A DNA stretch of 57,606 nucleotides from Pedosphaera sp. (GCA_009695205.1 SIBK01000022.1:1-57606); one strand, 5' to 3'. Shown: positions 17,180 through 29,000, counted from the first letter of the stretch. The notes: a model not told the origin generated them from the sequence alone. A program made the numbers and translations.

Positions 17180-20100
17180 TTGTCGAACACCACGGATCGA
17201 GAAAAGGAACTATTTAATCAGGCGCTGGAATTGAACTCGCCCGAAGAGCGCGCCGCATTCTTGAAGGGCGCTTGCGGTTCGGAACCGGAGCGGCTCCAAC
17301 GCGTCCATGCCCTCCTCTCGGCCTATGAAGCCGGCGGAGGATTCATGCCCACGAAACCGGATAACTCCATCGAGCTCGGCACCCCCCCCCCCTTTCGGAA
17401 GGTCCTGGAAGTTGCATCGGACGCTACAAACTGCTGCAGCAGATCGGCGAAGGGGGGATGGGTATGGTCTAAATGGCGGAACAGGAGGAACCCGTCCGCC
17501 GCCGCGTTGCCCTCAAGATCATCAAGCTGGGAATGGACACCAAACAGGTTGTCGCCCGGTTTGAGGCCGAGCGCCAGGCGCTCGCTCTCATGGATCATCC
17601 GCACATCGCCCGGGTATTGGATGGCGGCGCGACGGACACCGGACGTCCCTACTTTGTCATGGAACTCGTCCAAGGTGTGCCCATCACCGAGTTTTGCGAC
17701 AAGGTCAAACTGCGCACCAAAGATCGACTCAAACTTTTCGTCCAAGTCTGCCAGGCGATTCAGAGCGCGCACCAAAAGGGCATTATCCATCGCGACATTA
17801 AACCGTCGAACGTGCTCATCACCCTCCACAATGGGGAACCCATGCCCAAGGTGATCGACTTCGGTATCGCGAAAGCGACGAATCAAAAACTCACCGAAAA
17901 GACTCTCTTCACGAACTTCGCCTCCATGATCGGTACTCCGGCCTACATGAGCCCGGAACAGGCTGAGATGAGCAGCATCGATGTCGACACTCGCGCTGAC
18001 ATCTATTCGCTCGGTGTGTTGCTCTATGCGCTTCTGACCGGGACCACCCCATTTCCTGAAAAACGCTTACGTAGCCTGGGCTACGGAGAAATGCAGAAAA
18101 TCATCCGGGAGGAGGAACCCGAGCGTCCGTCGACCCGATTGAGCACCATGGGCAACGAGGAGAAGACCCTCTTTGCCAAGAACTGCGGAGAAGATCTCGC
18201 ATCGCTCAGTCAACTCCTCAAAGACGATCTGGATTGGATCGTGATGAAGTGTCTCGAAAAGGACCGGGGGCGGCGTTACGAAACCGCCAACGGCCTGGCA
18301 GCCGATCTGAACCGCCACTTAAACAACGAACCCGTAGTTGCGAGGCCGCCGAGCGCGGCATACCGATTTCAAAAAGCAATTCGCCGAAACAGGTTGATCT
18401 TCGCCGCCAGCGCCGTGGTCTTCTGGGCACTGGTGGTGGGCATCGCCCTGGCGGTGGCTGGAAGTGGCGCCACCTCGCCAGCCGCCTGCGGGGCGATTTC
18501 CGCCGGGAGATTGGCCGCCGGAAAGGGACCGTGACCTTACTTGCCCCATCTCCCAACGGCCAAACCATCTTCTCGGTAGACACGACTGGCACCGTGACTC
18601 GTTGGGACCTGACCGCCAACCCGCCCGTTGGGAAGATCTTGCGCCAGATGCCAACTTCGGTAGGGAACCTGGGAACGTCCGCCTCAGGTCGCTTTGTGTG
18701 GCTAATTTACTCTCGCGGGGAAGAAAGAAGTGGACAAGTTATGCTCTGGGCGCCTGGCCCTCTCGACGCGACGGTCTCCGTTTGGGAGGGGCCCGCAGCA
18801 GATTTTGCGTTCGCCCCGAAAAGCGAACGCGTCGCGATCACTCAGACGAACGGGACGATCGAAATCAAGGATCTTGGCCCGGGAACCTCACGCTGGCTTG
18901 CTTGCTGGCCGAAAAAAGAGCCCAACGATTCGTGGCTCGCTTGGTCTCATGATGAGAAGTTCATAATTTCCGCCGGACCTGGGCGGCGCCTGCGCAGTTG
19001 GAATCTCGCCGATAACACCTTCACGCAGTTTGTGGATGCAGACCCGATAGTCGCTGAAAGTTATTTTCGACAGGTGAGCATCCTTCGGGATAACGAAACA
19101 CTTGTAACCACCTCGGAGAGGTTCGGTCCCGAGTTCTGGAATTGTCGGGATGGCCGTATTTCGAAGATCGAAAAACCGGAGGACAGAAACTTGGCTCACT
19201 TCGCGGACTCCCCTGATGGGAATTTGCTCGCCTTCGCTGGCTATGACCACAGCTTGCGGATCTGGGACGCCAACACCCGCCAGGAATTAGCCCGGCTTCA
19301 CGGTCATCGCAACGAGGTGTAGTGCGCGGCGTTTTCGCCCGACGGCAAGACCCTCTACACCGGAGGACAGGACTGGCTGATTCTCGAGTGGAACGCCAAT
19401 CTGGAGCAGCGGAAAGAATCCTGAAAAGGTGAATTCAACGAGGCGAAGCCCATCTTCTCCGCTGAGGGTGAGCGTATTGCGATTGGGCAGAGGTCAGGAA
19501 GATCGTTGCTCGTCGACCTGACCTCCGGTTTGTCGACGGAACTGGCGATCGCCGGGTTGCCGTTAGCATTCGATCCCGACGGAACGTCGCTGCATCTGGC
19601 GGAACTGGACTCGCCAGGAACGCCGCAATCGCGGCCGACGGGCCGATTGTTCAAAATCGAACTCAGAAATCCAACCGGCCGGAGTCAGTGGCGTGGGACG
19701 GCCAATACCAATTTCGCGTTTACCTACCTCCCTGCGGCGAATCGCCTGTCTTTAGTCGATCCACCCGCCAATCGACTCGTGCTCGTGGACGTGCTGTCCG
19801 GTGAAGTGCGTCACCACATCCCCCTCCCGTCAAACATGGATCGCTTCTTCCAGGCCGTGGTAGCACCGGATGGATCTCAGGCCGTGTGGCGACTTGGTGG
19901 GAATGACAACATGAGCCCGATGGAGGTCTGGAGCGTCCGTTCTTCCAATCACGTTGCGACATTGAGCGGACACCCGCGGTTAGTGAACGGTGTCGCCTTT
20001 TCCCCGGACGGTCGGCTTGTCGCCAGCGCGGGGGCCGACGGATCCATCCGACTCTGGCGGACGGATACTTGGACGGCTGCCGAGAATGGCGTCCTCCGCG

Positions 20101-20396
20101 GACACAAGCGGGGGACGATCGACATCGCTTTTTCCCCGGACGGGCGGACGCTGGCTTCAGCCAACGACGACGGCACGGTCAAGCTGTGGAACGTGGCGAC
20201 TGGCGGGCAGATGGCGTCCTTCGAGATTGGAATAGCTGTGCAAGAGGTGCAGTTCTCCCTGGACGGCCGCACCTTGGCCGTCCTTTGTGGGCCCGAATTA
20301 GGGAGTCTTTGCGAGTTCCGCGTCTTCCGAGCACCTTCTCTTGAGCAGATAAAGCTGGCGGTTCGGGCGGCAGGGGACGACGAGATCGCGCCTTAA
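17180..20396 (+). pseudogene. Ser/Thr protein kinase with C-terminal WD40 repeats, decayed
   Basis: Joined across frames the sequence reads as a PVC-type kinase. A TTG start gives an N-terminal region (MSNTTDREKELFNQALEL), followed by [47 protein letters not shown] and [10 protein letters not shown], a membrane helix ([20 protein letters not shown]) and WD40 blades ending with VAFSPDGRLVASAGADGSI. Breaks are clear: a frame change at an 11-C run (17382-17392), TAA at 17470-17472 where the motif needs Tyr, a frame change around 18440-18480, TAG at 19319-19321 and TGA near 19421. The kinase catalytic motifs persist in an open segment 17473-18534, but without the Gly-rich loop. Such kinases normally act at the inner membrane. 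Confidence 0.85.
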
Positions 20397-20402
20397 TTGT
20401 TT

Positions 20403-23279
20403 TCAGTGATAAGCGTCCATGCCCACGCAGCTGCAGACGAGGTTTCGATCGCCAAACACGTTGTCGACACGGCCGACTGCGGGCCAGAATTTCCAGTCGC
20501 GAAGAGCGTCGACGGGGAACGCTGCCTTCTCCCGGCTGTAGGGTCGATCCCAGTGTTCCGAGATCACTTGGTCCGCGGTGTGCGGGGCGTTCTTGAGGAG
20601 GTTGTTCCGCGGGTCGGCGCTCCCATTTTCGATGGCCGTCATTTCGGCGTGAATGGAGATCATCGCATCGCAAAAGCGGTCGAGTTCCGCCTTGGGCTCG
20701 CTCTCGGTCGGTTCCACCATCAGCGTCCCTGCCACGGGCCAGCTTAAAGTCGGCGCGTGAAATCCATAATCCATAAGGCGTTTGGCCACATCCTCCGCCG
20801 TCACGCGCTTGAAGTGACGGAGGTCGAGGATGCACTCATGGGCCACCAAACCTCCGGGCCCGCGGTAGAGAGTCGGGAAATGTTTTTCGAGCCGGCGCGA
20901 GATGTAGTTCGCATTCAGTATCGCCACGGTGGTCGCGAGAGTGAGCCCATCGCCCCCCATCATCGCGATATACATCCAGGAGATGGCACAAATGCTGGCG
21001 CTACCCCAGGGAGCGGCGCTGATCGCCCCGATCGGGCTTTCGCCGCCCAAATTCACCACGCAATGACCGGGCAGGAAATCGACGAGATGTTCCGCCACCC
21101 CGATGGGGCCCACCCCGGGACCGCCACCGCCATGGGGAATGCAAAAGGTCTTGTGGAGATTCAGATGACAAACATCCGCTCCAATGAATCCCGGCGAAGT
21201 CAACCCGACCTGGGCATTCATGTTGGCACCGTCCATATACACCTGGCCCCCTGCCTCGTGAATGATTTGGCAGATGTCACGAATCCCGGCTTCAAACACT
21301 CCGTGAGTGCTTGGGTAGGTGATCATTAAACACGCCAGATGGTCCCGGTGCTGCTGCACCTTTGCCTGCAGATCCGTCAGGTCGATGTTCCCATTCGCAT
21401 CACAGATCACCGGAATCACTTCCAAGCCCACCATGACGGCAGAGGCTGGATTCGTTCCATGCGCACTGGTCGGGATTAGGCAGATATTCCGACGGCTTTC
21501 ACCCCGGCTCGCATGATACGCGCGAATCATCAACAGGCCGGCGTATTCGCCCTGGGAACCCGCATTGGGCTGGAGGGACACCGCCGCAAAGCCCGTGCAG
21601 CGGGAGAGCCACAGCTCCAACTCCTGGAACAATTGCTGGTAGCCCAATGTCTGGTTCAGCGGAACGAACGGGTGAATTCTGGCGATTTCTGGCCAGCTCA
21701 ATGGGAACATCTCCGCCGAGGCGTTGAGCTTCATCGTGCAGGATCCCAGCGGAATCATGCTGTGACAGAGGGATAGGTCTTTCGATTCGAGACGACGAAG
21801 GTAACGAAGCATCGCCGTTTCGCTCTGGTGCTGGTGGAACACTCGATGCCCCAAAAACTCCGATTGACGGGCGACCGGAGCCGGAATCGGCGGAGTGGGT
21901 GCAGCCAAATCCAATTCAGCGACGGAGAAACTCGGCGGGCGGTCGCCATTGAAAATCTGGAGAAGAAGGCCGATATCGTCGGCTGTAGTCGCCTCGTCCA
22001 GTGAAACGCCGACATGAGTGGCATTCACCCGGCGCAGGTTGATCCGGTGGGATTCTGCGATCCGGTGTATTTCCGCGGCGCTCTTTACTGGCACAGAGAC
22101 GGTGTCGAAGCGCGGGCGGTTGTCCACGGGAATCCCGAGTCGTTCAAGACCCAGCGTAAAAAGGGTCGCTAATCGGCGGATCCGGACTGCGATGGCCGCG
22201 AGTCCCTCGGGCCCGTGATAACATGCATAGGCCATCGCCATGTTGGCCAGCAACGCCTGGGCGGTGCAGATGTTTGACGTGGCTTTGTCGCGTCGAATGT
22301 GCTGTTCCCGTGTGCCCAAGGAGAGGCGCAGGGCAGGGCGTCCTCGGGAGTCCTTTGAAACACCGACGAGCCGACCTGGCATCTGCCTCTTGAAGGCGTC
22401 CCGGGTTGCAAAGAATGCGGCATGCGGGCCACCATAGCCCAGCGGTACACCCAATCGTTGAGCGCTTCCCACCGCTACATCACAGCCAAACTCGCCGGGC
22501 GGTTTAAATAGGGTCAACGCCAAGAGATCCGTCGCGCAAACCACCAACGCGCCACCGCGGTGCACCCGTTCGACTAATTCACTCCAATTGTCCACGGCGC
22601 CGTCTGTGGCCGGATACTGAAGGAGCACCCCGAAAACAGTCGCATCCACATTCCATTCAGATGCCGGGCCCACCCGGACTTCCAGTCCAAGCGCATCGGC
22701 TCGAGTGCGGACGAGATCTAGGTTCTGAGGATGACAGTTGTCGGCAACTAAAAACGTGTTCCGCGACGTGCCACCCTCGGCGGCCTCGGCTTCCTTCACG
22801 CGATGGCAGAGCATCATCGCCTCGGCGCAGGCTGTGGCCTCGTCGAGCATTGAAGCATTCGAAATATCCATTGCGGTGAGATCGGTCACCAGCGTCTGGA
22901 AATTCAAAAGCCCTTCGAGGCGTCCCTGGGAAATCTCCGCCTGATACGGAGTGTACTGGGTGTACCAGCCGGGATTTTCGAGGATATTTCGCTGGATGAC
23001 GGGAGGGGTAATGGTGTCGTAGTACCCCATCCCAATGAAGCTGCGAAATACGTGGTTCCGGGCGGCAATTCCCCGCAGGCGACCTAAAGCCTCATGCTCA
23101 CTCGCTGCGGGCGGGAGATCCAGCGTCTGCCGCTGCCGGATTGAGGTTGGGACTGCGGCGTCCACGAGCGAATCCAAGTGATTGAATCCAAGCGTGGCGA
23201 GCATCTCAGCTCGCTCTGCAGCGTTTGGGCCGTTGTGGCGGTTGACGAATCGGTCTGGGTGCAAAAGTGTGCGGCTCAT
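20403..23279 (-). CDS. gcvP: glycine dehydrogenase (aminomethyl-transferring), P-protein
   Basis: A full-length 958-residue P-protein of the glycine cleavage system, a single-chain form. The N-terminal half has [40 protein letters not shown] and [18 protein letters not shown]. The C-terminal half has [37 protein letters not shown] and the PLP-lysine site [18 protein letters not shown]. It decarboxylates glycine and passes the aminomethyl group to lipoyl-GcvH. gcvT and gcvH are not in the window. The stop lies only 6 bases from the end of the convergent kinase pseudogene. No glycine riboswitch was recognised upstream. Confidence 0.97.
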   Translation of the reverse strand: MSRTLLHPDRFVNRHNGPNAAERAEMLATLGFNHLDSLVDAAVPTSIRQRQTLDLPPAASEHEALGRLRGIAARNHVFRSFIGMGYYDTITPPVIQRNILENPGWYTQYTPYQAEISQGRLEGLLNFQTLVTDLTAMDISNASMLDEATACAEAMMLCHRVKEAEAAEGGTSRNTFLVADNCHPQNLDLVRTRADALGLEVRVGPASEWNVDATVFGVLLQYPATDGAVDNWSELVERVHRGGALVVCATDLLALTLFKPPGEFGCDVAVGSAQRLGVPLGYGGPHAAFFATRDAFKRQMPGRLVGVSKDSRGRPALRLSLGTREQHIRRDKATSNICTAQALLANMAMAYACYHGPEGLAAIAVRIRRLATLFTLGLERLGIPVDNRPRFDTVSVPVKSAAEIHRIAESHRINLRRVNATHVGVSLDEATTADDIGLLLQIFNGDRPPSFSVAELDLAAPTPPIPAPVARQSEFLGHRVFHQHQSETAMLRYLRRLESKDLSLCHSMIPLGSCTMKLNASAEMFPLSWPEIARIHPFVPLNQTLGYQQLFQELELWLSRCTGFAAVSLQPNAGSQGEYAGLLMIRAYHASRGESRRNICLIPTSAHGTNPASAVMVGLEVIPVICDANGNIDLTDLQAKVQQHRDHLACLMITYPSTHGVFEAGIRDICQIIHEAGGQVYMDGANMNAQVGLTSPGFIGADVCHLNLHKTFCIPHGGGGPGVGPIGVAEHLVDFLPGHCVVNLGGESPIGAISAAPWGSASICAISWMYIAMMGGDGLTLATTVAILNANYISRRLEKHFPTLYRGPGGLVAHECILDLRHFKRVTAEDVAKRLMDYGFHAPTLSWPVAGTLMVEPTESEPKAELDRFCDAMISIHAEMTAIENGSADPRNNLLKNAPHTADQVISEHWDRPYSREKAAFPVDALRDWKFWPAVGRVDNVFGDRNLVCSCVGMDAYH

Positions 23280-23424
23280 TGCAGTGAATCAGGGTCTTGC
23301 GTCCAAAGAGGATCGCGAAGCTAAAGGGATCCCGGATGGACGCAAGGAGGAGTTGGCAAATGGAGTTCGGGCGCTTCGGACAGTTTGACCTCCGTGGCAC
23401 AAGCGAGTCATGCTTTGGTTTCGG

Positions 23425-24093
23425 ATGATTATTGCGCCATCGTTGCTTGCGTCGAATTTTGCCCGCTTTGGGAATGAAGCGGCGCGAGCTCATCGGTCCG
23501 GAGCCGAGTGGTTGCACCTCGACATCATGGATGGGCATTTTGTGCCCAATATTTCATTCGGGCCGGAGGTTGTGCGGGCGGTCCGGCCCTACTTCAAACG
23601 AACGCTGGACGTCCACCTGATGTGTTCACGGCCGGAAATGTTGCTCGAACCGTTCGCCGAGGCAGGTGCCGATTCCATCACAATCCATGTTGAGCTGGAT
23701 GCGCAGGTCACGCCCTTGTTGTGGAAGATCCGTTCGCTCGGCAAAGGAGTTGGCCTGGCAGTTAATCCGCCGACCAATATAGCGGAAGTCTGGCCGTACC
23801 TAAGGAAGGTGAATTTGGTGCTCATCATGACCGTGAATCCGGGGTTTGGCGGGCAGCCGTTTATTCATGAAGCATTGCCAAAAATTCAGCAGGTTGCGGC
23901 TTGGCGGAAAGAGTTGGGGCTGAACTACCGAATTGAAGTGGATGGGGGAATTAACTTTGACACCGTGAAGGAGTGTGCCCGGTCCGGTGCGGACACGTTT
24001 GTGGCGGGCACGTCCTTGTTTTGCCGAAAAAATCTGGCAGCTGCGGTTCGCCGGATGCGCAAGCTGGCCGTTGCCGCTGGCGCTGGCGCTTAG
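23425..24093 (+). CDS. rpe: ribulose-phosphate 3-epimerase
   Basis: A cytosolic TIM-barrel enzyme of the pentose phosphate pathway interconverting ribulose 5-phosphate and xylulose 5-phosphate. The start at 23425 (MIIAPSLLASNFARFGNE) matches the family. An ATG at 23410 would add five residues. Metal and active-site residues lie in WLHLDIMDGHFVPNISFGP, DVHLMCSRPE, SITIHVEL and MTVNPGFGGQPFI, and the phosphate-binding part in IEVDGGINFDTV and ADTFVAGTSLF. The length of 222 residues is normal. It is followed after 36 bases by the EamA gene on the same strand. Confidence 0.96.
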   Translation: MIIAPSLLASNFARFGNEAARAHRSGAEWLHLDIMDGHFVPNISFGPEVVRAVRPYFKRTLDVHLMCSRPEMLLEPFAEAGADSITIHVELDAQVTPLLWKIRSLGKGVGLAVNPPTNIAEVWPYLRKVNLVLIMTVNPGFGGQPFIHEALPKIQQVAAWRKELGLNYRIEVDGGINFDTVKECARSGADTFVAGTSLFCRKNLAAAVRRMRKLAVAAGAGA

Positions 24094-24129
24094 CCGAGTT
24101 GTTCCCGAGTTCGGTTACTGGATTCCAAA

Positions 24130-25083
24130 ATGCTCGCCGCCGTTCTTGCAATGGTCCTCTTCGCGACGTCCTCCGTGACGGCTCGGCGAAGTGTCGCCCG
24201 TTTGGGACCGGCTTCCGCAAACTTTTGGCGCATTCTGACCGCCACCGTTGCGTTGGCGGTTTTTTCGCATGGTTGGGGGCGAGGTTTGGGTGGGGTTGGC
24301 TGGGGCTGGTATGTTGTGAGCGGACTCGTGGGATATGGGATCGGTGATTTTGGGATTTTTCGCGCATTGCCGTTGCTCGGAGCGCGGCTCAGTTCCTTGA
24401 TGACGCAGTGTTTGGCGGCACCGCTTGCCGCAGCGTTTGAATGGTGCTGGCGCGGTACAATCCTGAGCACCGGTGAACTCGTTGCGGGTGGGGTAATTCT
24501 TTCGGGCGTCGCATTGGCACTTTCCGGCGGAGAAAACAGGCGTGTGGACGGATCTCCACGGCGGATTCCGGGATGGGGAATTGTTTTTGGCATTCTTGGC
24601 GCCGCTGGGCAGGCCGGAGGAGCCGTGTTAAGCCGACACGGCATGCACGTGGCCGAGAATGGCGGCGCACTCGTTGGAGGTTATGCGAACGGGTTGTCCG
24701 TGGCGTACCAACGTATTTTACCCGGGCTGGCCTTTGGCGCGGCTTGGTGGTTGCTGGATTTGGCGCGGAGCAGCCCGGTTCGAATCTCTAAAAACATGCC
24801 ATTTGACCGCAGGGCATTGCCTTGGGTGGTTGCGAATGGTCTCGTCGGACCCTTTCTTGGTGTGGGATTCTATCAACAAGCCTTACACGATTTGCCGACG
24901 GGCGTGGTCATGTCGATCGTCGCCCTGACTCCACTGGCGGTGATCCCTCTTTCCATGCTCATCGAGAAGGAGCACCCAAGCCGGTGGTCGGTTCTCGGGG
25001 GTGTCATTGCCGTCGCAGGAGCCACCTACCTCGTCGGGGGATTTCGAGCACTTGCCCAATGGGGGGCCGGTTTCCCTCCGTGA
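24130..25083 (+). CDS. EamA/DMT family membrane exporter
   Basis: The 317-residue protein has about ten hydrophobic segments arranged as two EamA repeats. Repeat 1 includes FWRILTATVALAVFSH, GYGIGDFGIFRALPLLGARL and the end of a helix before the hydrophilic break at SGGENRRVDGSPRR. Repeat 2 includes VANGLVGPFLGVGFYQQALH, DLPTGVVMSIVALTPLAVIP and GGVIAVAGATYLVGG. DMT exporters move amino acids, purines, sugars or drugs out across the inner membrane. The substrate is not predictable. It may be cotranscribed with rpe. The stop is 6 bases from the end of the convergent DUF5069 gene. Confidence 0.85.
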   Translation: MLAAVLAMVLFATSSVTARRSVARLGPASANFWRILTATVALAVFSHGWGRGLGGVGWGWYVVSGLVGYGIGDFGIFRALPLLGARLSSLMTQCLAAPLAAAFEWCWRGTILSTGELVAGGVILSGVALALSGGENRRVDGSPRRIPGWGIVFGILGAAGQAGGAVLSRHGMHVAENGGALVGGYANGLSVAYQRILPGLAFGAAWWLLDLARSSPVRISKNMPFDRRALPWVVANGLVGPFLGVGFYQQALHDLPTGVVMSIVALTPLAVIPLSMLIEKEHPSRWSVLGGVIAVAGATYLVGGFRALAQWGAGFPP

Positions 25084-25089
25084 CCTGAA

Positions 25090-25518
25090 TCAGCTGCGCC
25101 CTTCGTCCGCATCGATGAAATCGACAAAGACCTGGATGTCATCACGATGCGCGAGGCCCATTTGTTGTTTCCGTAGCTGAAGCCGTTCACGAATAGCCGG
25201 GTCGCTTTCTCGGCCATGATTGAGAATGTACTCGTTAAATTCCCGTTGCTCATTCGGCCGTTTCACATTTGTCCGAATCCAGTCGCAAACTTCTCCATCG
25301 GTGATGGAGGACCGTACAATTTCGATGAATTGTGGGGCGGTCAAGCCAGCGGCCTTTAACCAGCGATCGTCAAACCCTTTAATTCCTAAATTTGCCTGGT
25401 AGTCGGCGGACAGTTTGCCGACCAGATTCAACCGGATCTTGTCGATAAACCGAGGCAAGTGAACCCATCCAGACATGGTTTCGCGAGGACTTCGAGGGAG
25501 AGGAATTGCAGAACTCAT
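25090..25518 (-). CDS. DUF5069 domain-containing protein
   Basis: A 142-residue soluble protein with the features of the DUF5069 family common in Verrucomicrobia. It has a start around LPRSPRETMSGWVHLPRFID, a middle AANLGIKGFDDRW-type block (here YQANLGIKGFDDRWLKAAGL) and a C-terminal IRTNVKRPNEQREFNEYILN. The family has no established function. No signal peptide or membrane helix is visible. The gene is convergent with the EamA gene and its upstream side faces the small Gly-Gly peptide gene, 230 bases away and divergent. Confidence 0.7.
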   Translation of the reverse strand: MSSAIPLPRSPRETMSGWVHLPRFIDKIRLNLVGKLSADYQANLGIKGFDDRWLKAAGLTAPQFIEIVRSSITDGEVCDWIRTNVKRPNEQREFNEYILNHGRESDPAIRERLQLRKQQMGLAHRDDIQVFVDFIDADEGRS

Positions 25519-25675
25519 GCCAGAGTCTGCCCATCGGGATGCCGGATGTCCAGCCGTGGCCTGGGCACCCAGCAGCTCTCATTTTGATGCGCTACGTTCC
25601 GCCGCTTGAATTCTCAAAAAAGACGGGTATTTCTGGTTGGCATACATCGTGCTTCTCTCATTTTCGTCAGGTCGC

Positions 25676-25710
25676 TCGAAAGATACTTTCGAAACGGTTG
25701 GAAACAACCG
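25676..25710 (+). promoter_or_regulatory. tandem hairpins upstream of the small Gly-Gly peptide gene
   Basis: Two perfect inverted repeats sit 39-73 bases before the start: TCGAAAG-ATA-CTTTCGA (25676-25692) and CGGTTG-GAAA-CAACCG (25695-25710), the latter with a stable GNRA tetraloop. They could be an operator followed by an mRNA 5' stabilising hairpin, or an RNA regulatory leader. No clear promoter boxes were assigned. Confidence 0.45.
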
Positions 25711-25748
25711 GGACCCCAAAGAAACTGTAACGATAAAAAAATACTACT

Positions 25749-25937
25749 ATGAACGACAACGTAAAGAAATCCCAGGAACTCAGTGATGAACAGTTGGAAA
25801 AGGTGGCGGGTGGCGAAGGCCGTGGGAACAGTTCCACGACCGGTGGACGCCCCACGATCAAGCCCGTTGTTCCCGGTGGATCGAGCTCTCACAGCAGCTT
25901 CGGTCACTATTCATCGTCTTCGAGCAGCCACCGATAA
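25749..25937 (+). CDS. small peptide with Gly-Gly leader, possible RiPP/bacteriocin-like precursor
   Basis: The 62-residue product starts MNDNVKKSQELSDEQLEKVA and then has GG at residues 21-22. The pattern L-S-x-E-x-L-x-x-V-A-G-G is the leader motif cut by bacteriocin-type peptidase/ABC exporters and is shared by many RiPP precursors. Cleavage after GG would release a 40-residue core with 13 Ser, several Gly and three His and no Cys, so lanthionine chemistry is not available as written. The gene is isolated, with two hairpins before it and a strong terminator at 26025-26061, so it forms its own transcription unit. No modifying enzyme or peptidase exporter lies within the window. Function is inferred from the leader alone. 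Confidence 0.6.
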   Translation: MNDNVKKSQELSDEQLEKVAGGEGRGNSSTTGGRPTIKPVVPGGSSSHSSFGHYSSSSSSHR

Positions 25938-26024
25938 GGTTTGGCTGTGACCCTGTCGTCGATGTAATCCGGTGCTGGAGGTTTTGCCGGTTCCCTCACA
26001 AGAGATTAGTAATCGGTTTCAATC

Positions 26025-26061
26025 AGATGCGTGCTGTGAATCAGGCGCGCATCTTTTTTTT
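26025..26061 (+). terminator. Rho-independent terminator after the small peptide gene
   Basis: AGATGCGTGC pairs with GCGCGCATCT (10 bp with one G-T pair) across a 10-base loop and runs into eight T. It lies 88 bases after the peptide stop and also points away from the convergent PVC heme protein gene. Confidence 0.88.
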
Positions 26062-26067
26062 CTGATC

Positions 26068-29000
26068 TTATTTCGTCGTCGGCAGGGGCACTTGACCCGG
26101 TCGCCCAAGGTAGTATATCAAATCGCGCATCTCCTGCTGCGAAATGCTGGCCAGCGATCCTTCAGGCATCATTGAAGTTTCGCTGAGCTCGTTGCGTATC
26201 ACTTCAGATCGTTGCAGCGTTATCCGTTCGTTTGCTGTTTGGATGACGAGGGAAGTTGCCTCCTGGGATTTCACGATGCCCGTGACGACCCGTCCATCCT
26301 TAAGTTCCACGGTGGAGACACGGTACTCGTTGGGAATGACCGCATTGGGGAAAACAATCGTCTCCAGGAGATAGTCGAGGTCTGTGCGATTTGCTCCGGT
26401 AATATCGGGACCTACGTCGCCTCCCGTGTCGAATAATCGGTGGCACGGCGCACAGGACCGGTTATATACGACCCGGCCTCGCGGGGCATCCCCTGGCTGG
26501 GATCCACCCGCCCAGTACTGTCTTTTCAAATGCTCCACTTCCTGTCGCATATCCGTGCTCGTCTCCCGCATCACGCCCCAGAGCGTGTCGAGTTGCGCGG
26601 ACAATTCGGGATTCTTAAGACTGCGCATCTGCCGGACGAGATCGGCGGTGAGGTCCGTCTTTGGGATTTTCGTCGATGCCACGGCCCCTACCAACGGGCG
26701 AGCAAACGAAACGCGCGACGCGAGCGTATTCAAGGCATCGCGTCGTTCAATTGCGGTGTATGAATTGTAACCCTCGATCAACAGTTTGGGTGTTTCCTCG
26801 ATCTGGAACGCGGCGAGCCCTCGAATCGCCGCTCCGCGAAGACCAGGATCCGCCAACAGCCGCACCAGCAGAGTGGGAACCTCCGGATCACGCACGCCAC
26901 GAAGCGCCTCAAAGGCGGTTGCTCGGGTTTGAAGCGGAATGCTTTCATCGACCACCGAACGTCGGATCGTTTGCCGGGCAGTCTCGCTACCGAACTTCAG
27001 GGAGGTCAGTTCTGCGGCCGACCGGAGTTGGACATTCTTGGCACGGGCGAGTTTGGGTTCCAATGTGCTCCAACCCGCCGGCATCGGAGCGTTCGTCCGG
27101 CCTTCCAACGCCCTCTTGATTCCGCGAACCACATCGAACTGGATGGTCTCATCCGGTGTTTCCCCCAGAAACTGGCTTAGCCGTTGCATGGATTCCCCGG
27201 AAACCTTGTATGCAAGGGACAATAGAGCGAGGCGACGTGCGATAAATTCGCGAATTTGTGGAATCCGGCTGGCCCGGAGCAGATCCATTGCGCGTTCGGG
27301 ATTGGAGACGACACATCCTTCGGCGGCATACCAGTAGAGGAGGGGAAGATTATGATCCGAGGCGTCCTCCGCGTGTTGGACGAGTTCGATCATCGGCCGC
27401 CAGCGATCCTCGACTGGCAACCTCTGAAGGCCGCTGGCGATGTGACGGCGCACAATCGGGGATGAATCCTCCCGGGCGATGCGAGTCAGATCGTCCAAAG
27501 AACGATCACCCACTTCCCTAAGGGCCTGGCCGGATTCTCCAAAGTAAAGGAAGGCGTTCTCACAAAAGAGGTGGATGGCCCAACTCCGAATCCAGGCATC
27601 CGGGTCCCGGACAAGTTGTCCCAGTTCCTCAAGCCGCAGCGCACCGGTAACATGCCGGGTCCAAAGCGCCCGCAGACGGACGGTTGTGTCGGTAGCGTTT
27701 AAGAGCGTGCTTTTCAGGCCATCTAACGCCGGGGTCTGCCGTGCAGTAAGAACCGGTCGCATCCACGGAGCAAGGCTCGCCGGGATACCGTCCGGCATCG
27801 GGAGTTGCTCCCCGGCGCGCCCGATTCGTTCCTGGAGTAATCGTTGTGCATGGCGGCTCAGCCAGGTGTTCGGGGATGTTGCAAGCGTTACGAGTTCACT
27901 ATCCGACGATTTCTGCAAATCCAGCGGAGTCACCGCCTGATTATTGTAGACGACCTTATAGATCCGGCCGTTACTGCGATCGTGGCCATCTTCCCGATTA
28001 TGGTGACATTGATTGCGATCGTACCAGTCGATGACAAATACCGAGCCGTCGGGATCCAGGCGTTGGTTCAGGGTTTGGGACCAGCTATCATTGAACATTA
28101 GGAAATCGGGACCGTGCCGGCCAACGTAGCCCGAGCCGACCGTTTCCGGGATGTCCATGTTCAATCGTTGACCGTGGATATTGCCCATCAAAAGGCGGCC
28201 TTGAAACTCTTCGGGCCAGCTAAGCCCAAGGTAGCACAACATCCCGGCGTGGGCATGGCCACCCCCGGCAGAATCGCTCCGGCCGTTACCCGCGTGGGGC
28301 CCCCCAGAGCCAGCGTAATGGGTATGGTCTGCCACCGTTTTGATGTCCTCGAAAACGAACGGAAAGCGAGGCTTCCGATTTCTCGTCTCACGGTACTCCT
28401 CGTTGCGGAGAGTTTCCCCGGGCCCTACGGTGAAATGTTCCCCACCCTGACGCTCATAGCGCCCTCCCTGGATCATGTGCCAGAGATGGGGTATGACGCA
28501 GGCTTCAATCCAGCATTGCCCGTAGGCATCGAAATCCACGCCCCACGGATTGCTGGTACCTTCCGCAAACACCTCAAATTGATGCCGGGTGGGGTGAAAC
28601 CGCCAAACACCTGCATCCATCCATTGGCGGTCCTTCTCGGGCGCACCGGGTTTTCCGACGTGGGACGGACAGAACACGCCATGGCATCCATACAGCCAGC
28701 CATCGGGTCCCCAAGTAAAAGTGTTGAGCGTCTCATGCGCGTCCGCCTTGTAGTCCCATCCATCGAGAACAATCTGCGGCACACCGGCGGGCTTCGGGGA
28801 ATCTCCTTCGGTGACGGGAATGAACAGCAGGTAGGGTGCGGCTCCGACCCAAATTCCACCGAAGCCATACTGAATCCCACTCACCAGATTCAGGTTTTCC
28901 ATGAAGACCGTCGTCCGATCCGCCTTGTGATCCCCGTCCGTATCCTCAAAAACCAAAATGCGATCCGCCCCGTTGAAGATGTCTTTCTGCTGATCGCCAA

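Noticed and set aside
23280..23409. Possible glycine riboswitch upstream of gcvP
   Set aside because: The conserved aptamer core could not be found on the minus strand and the leader is short.
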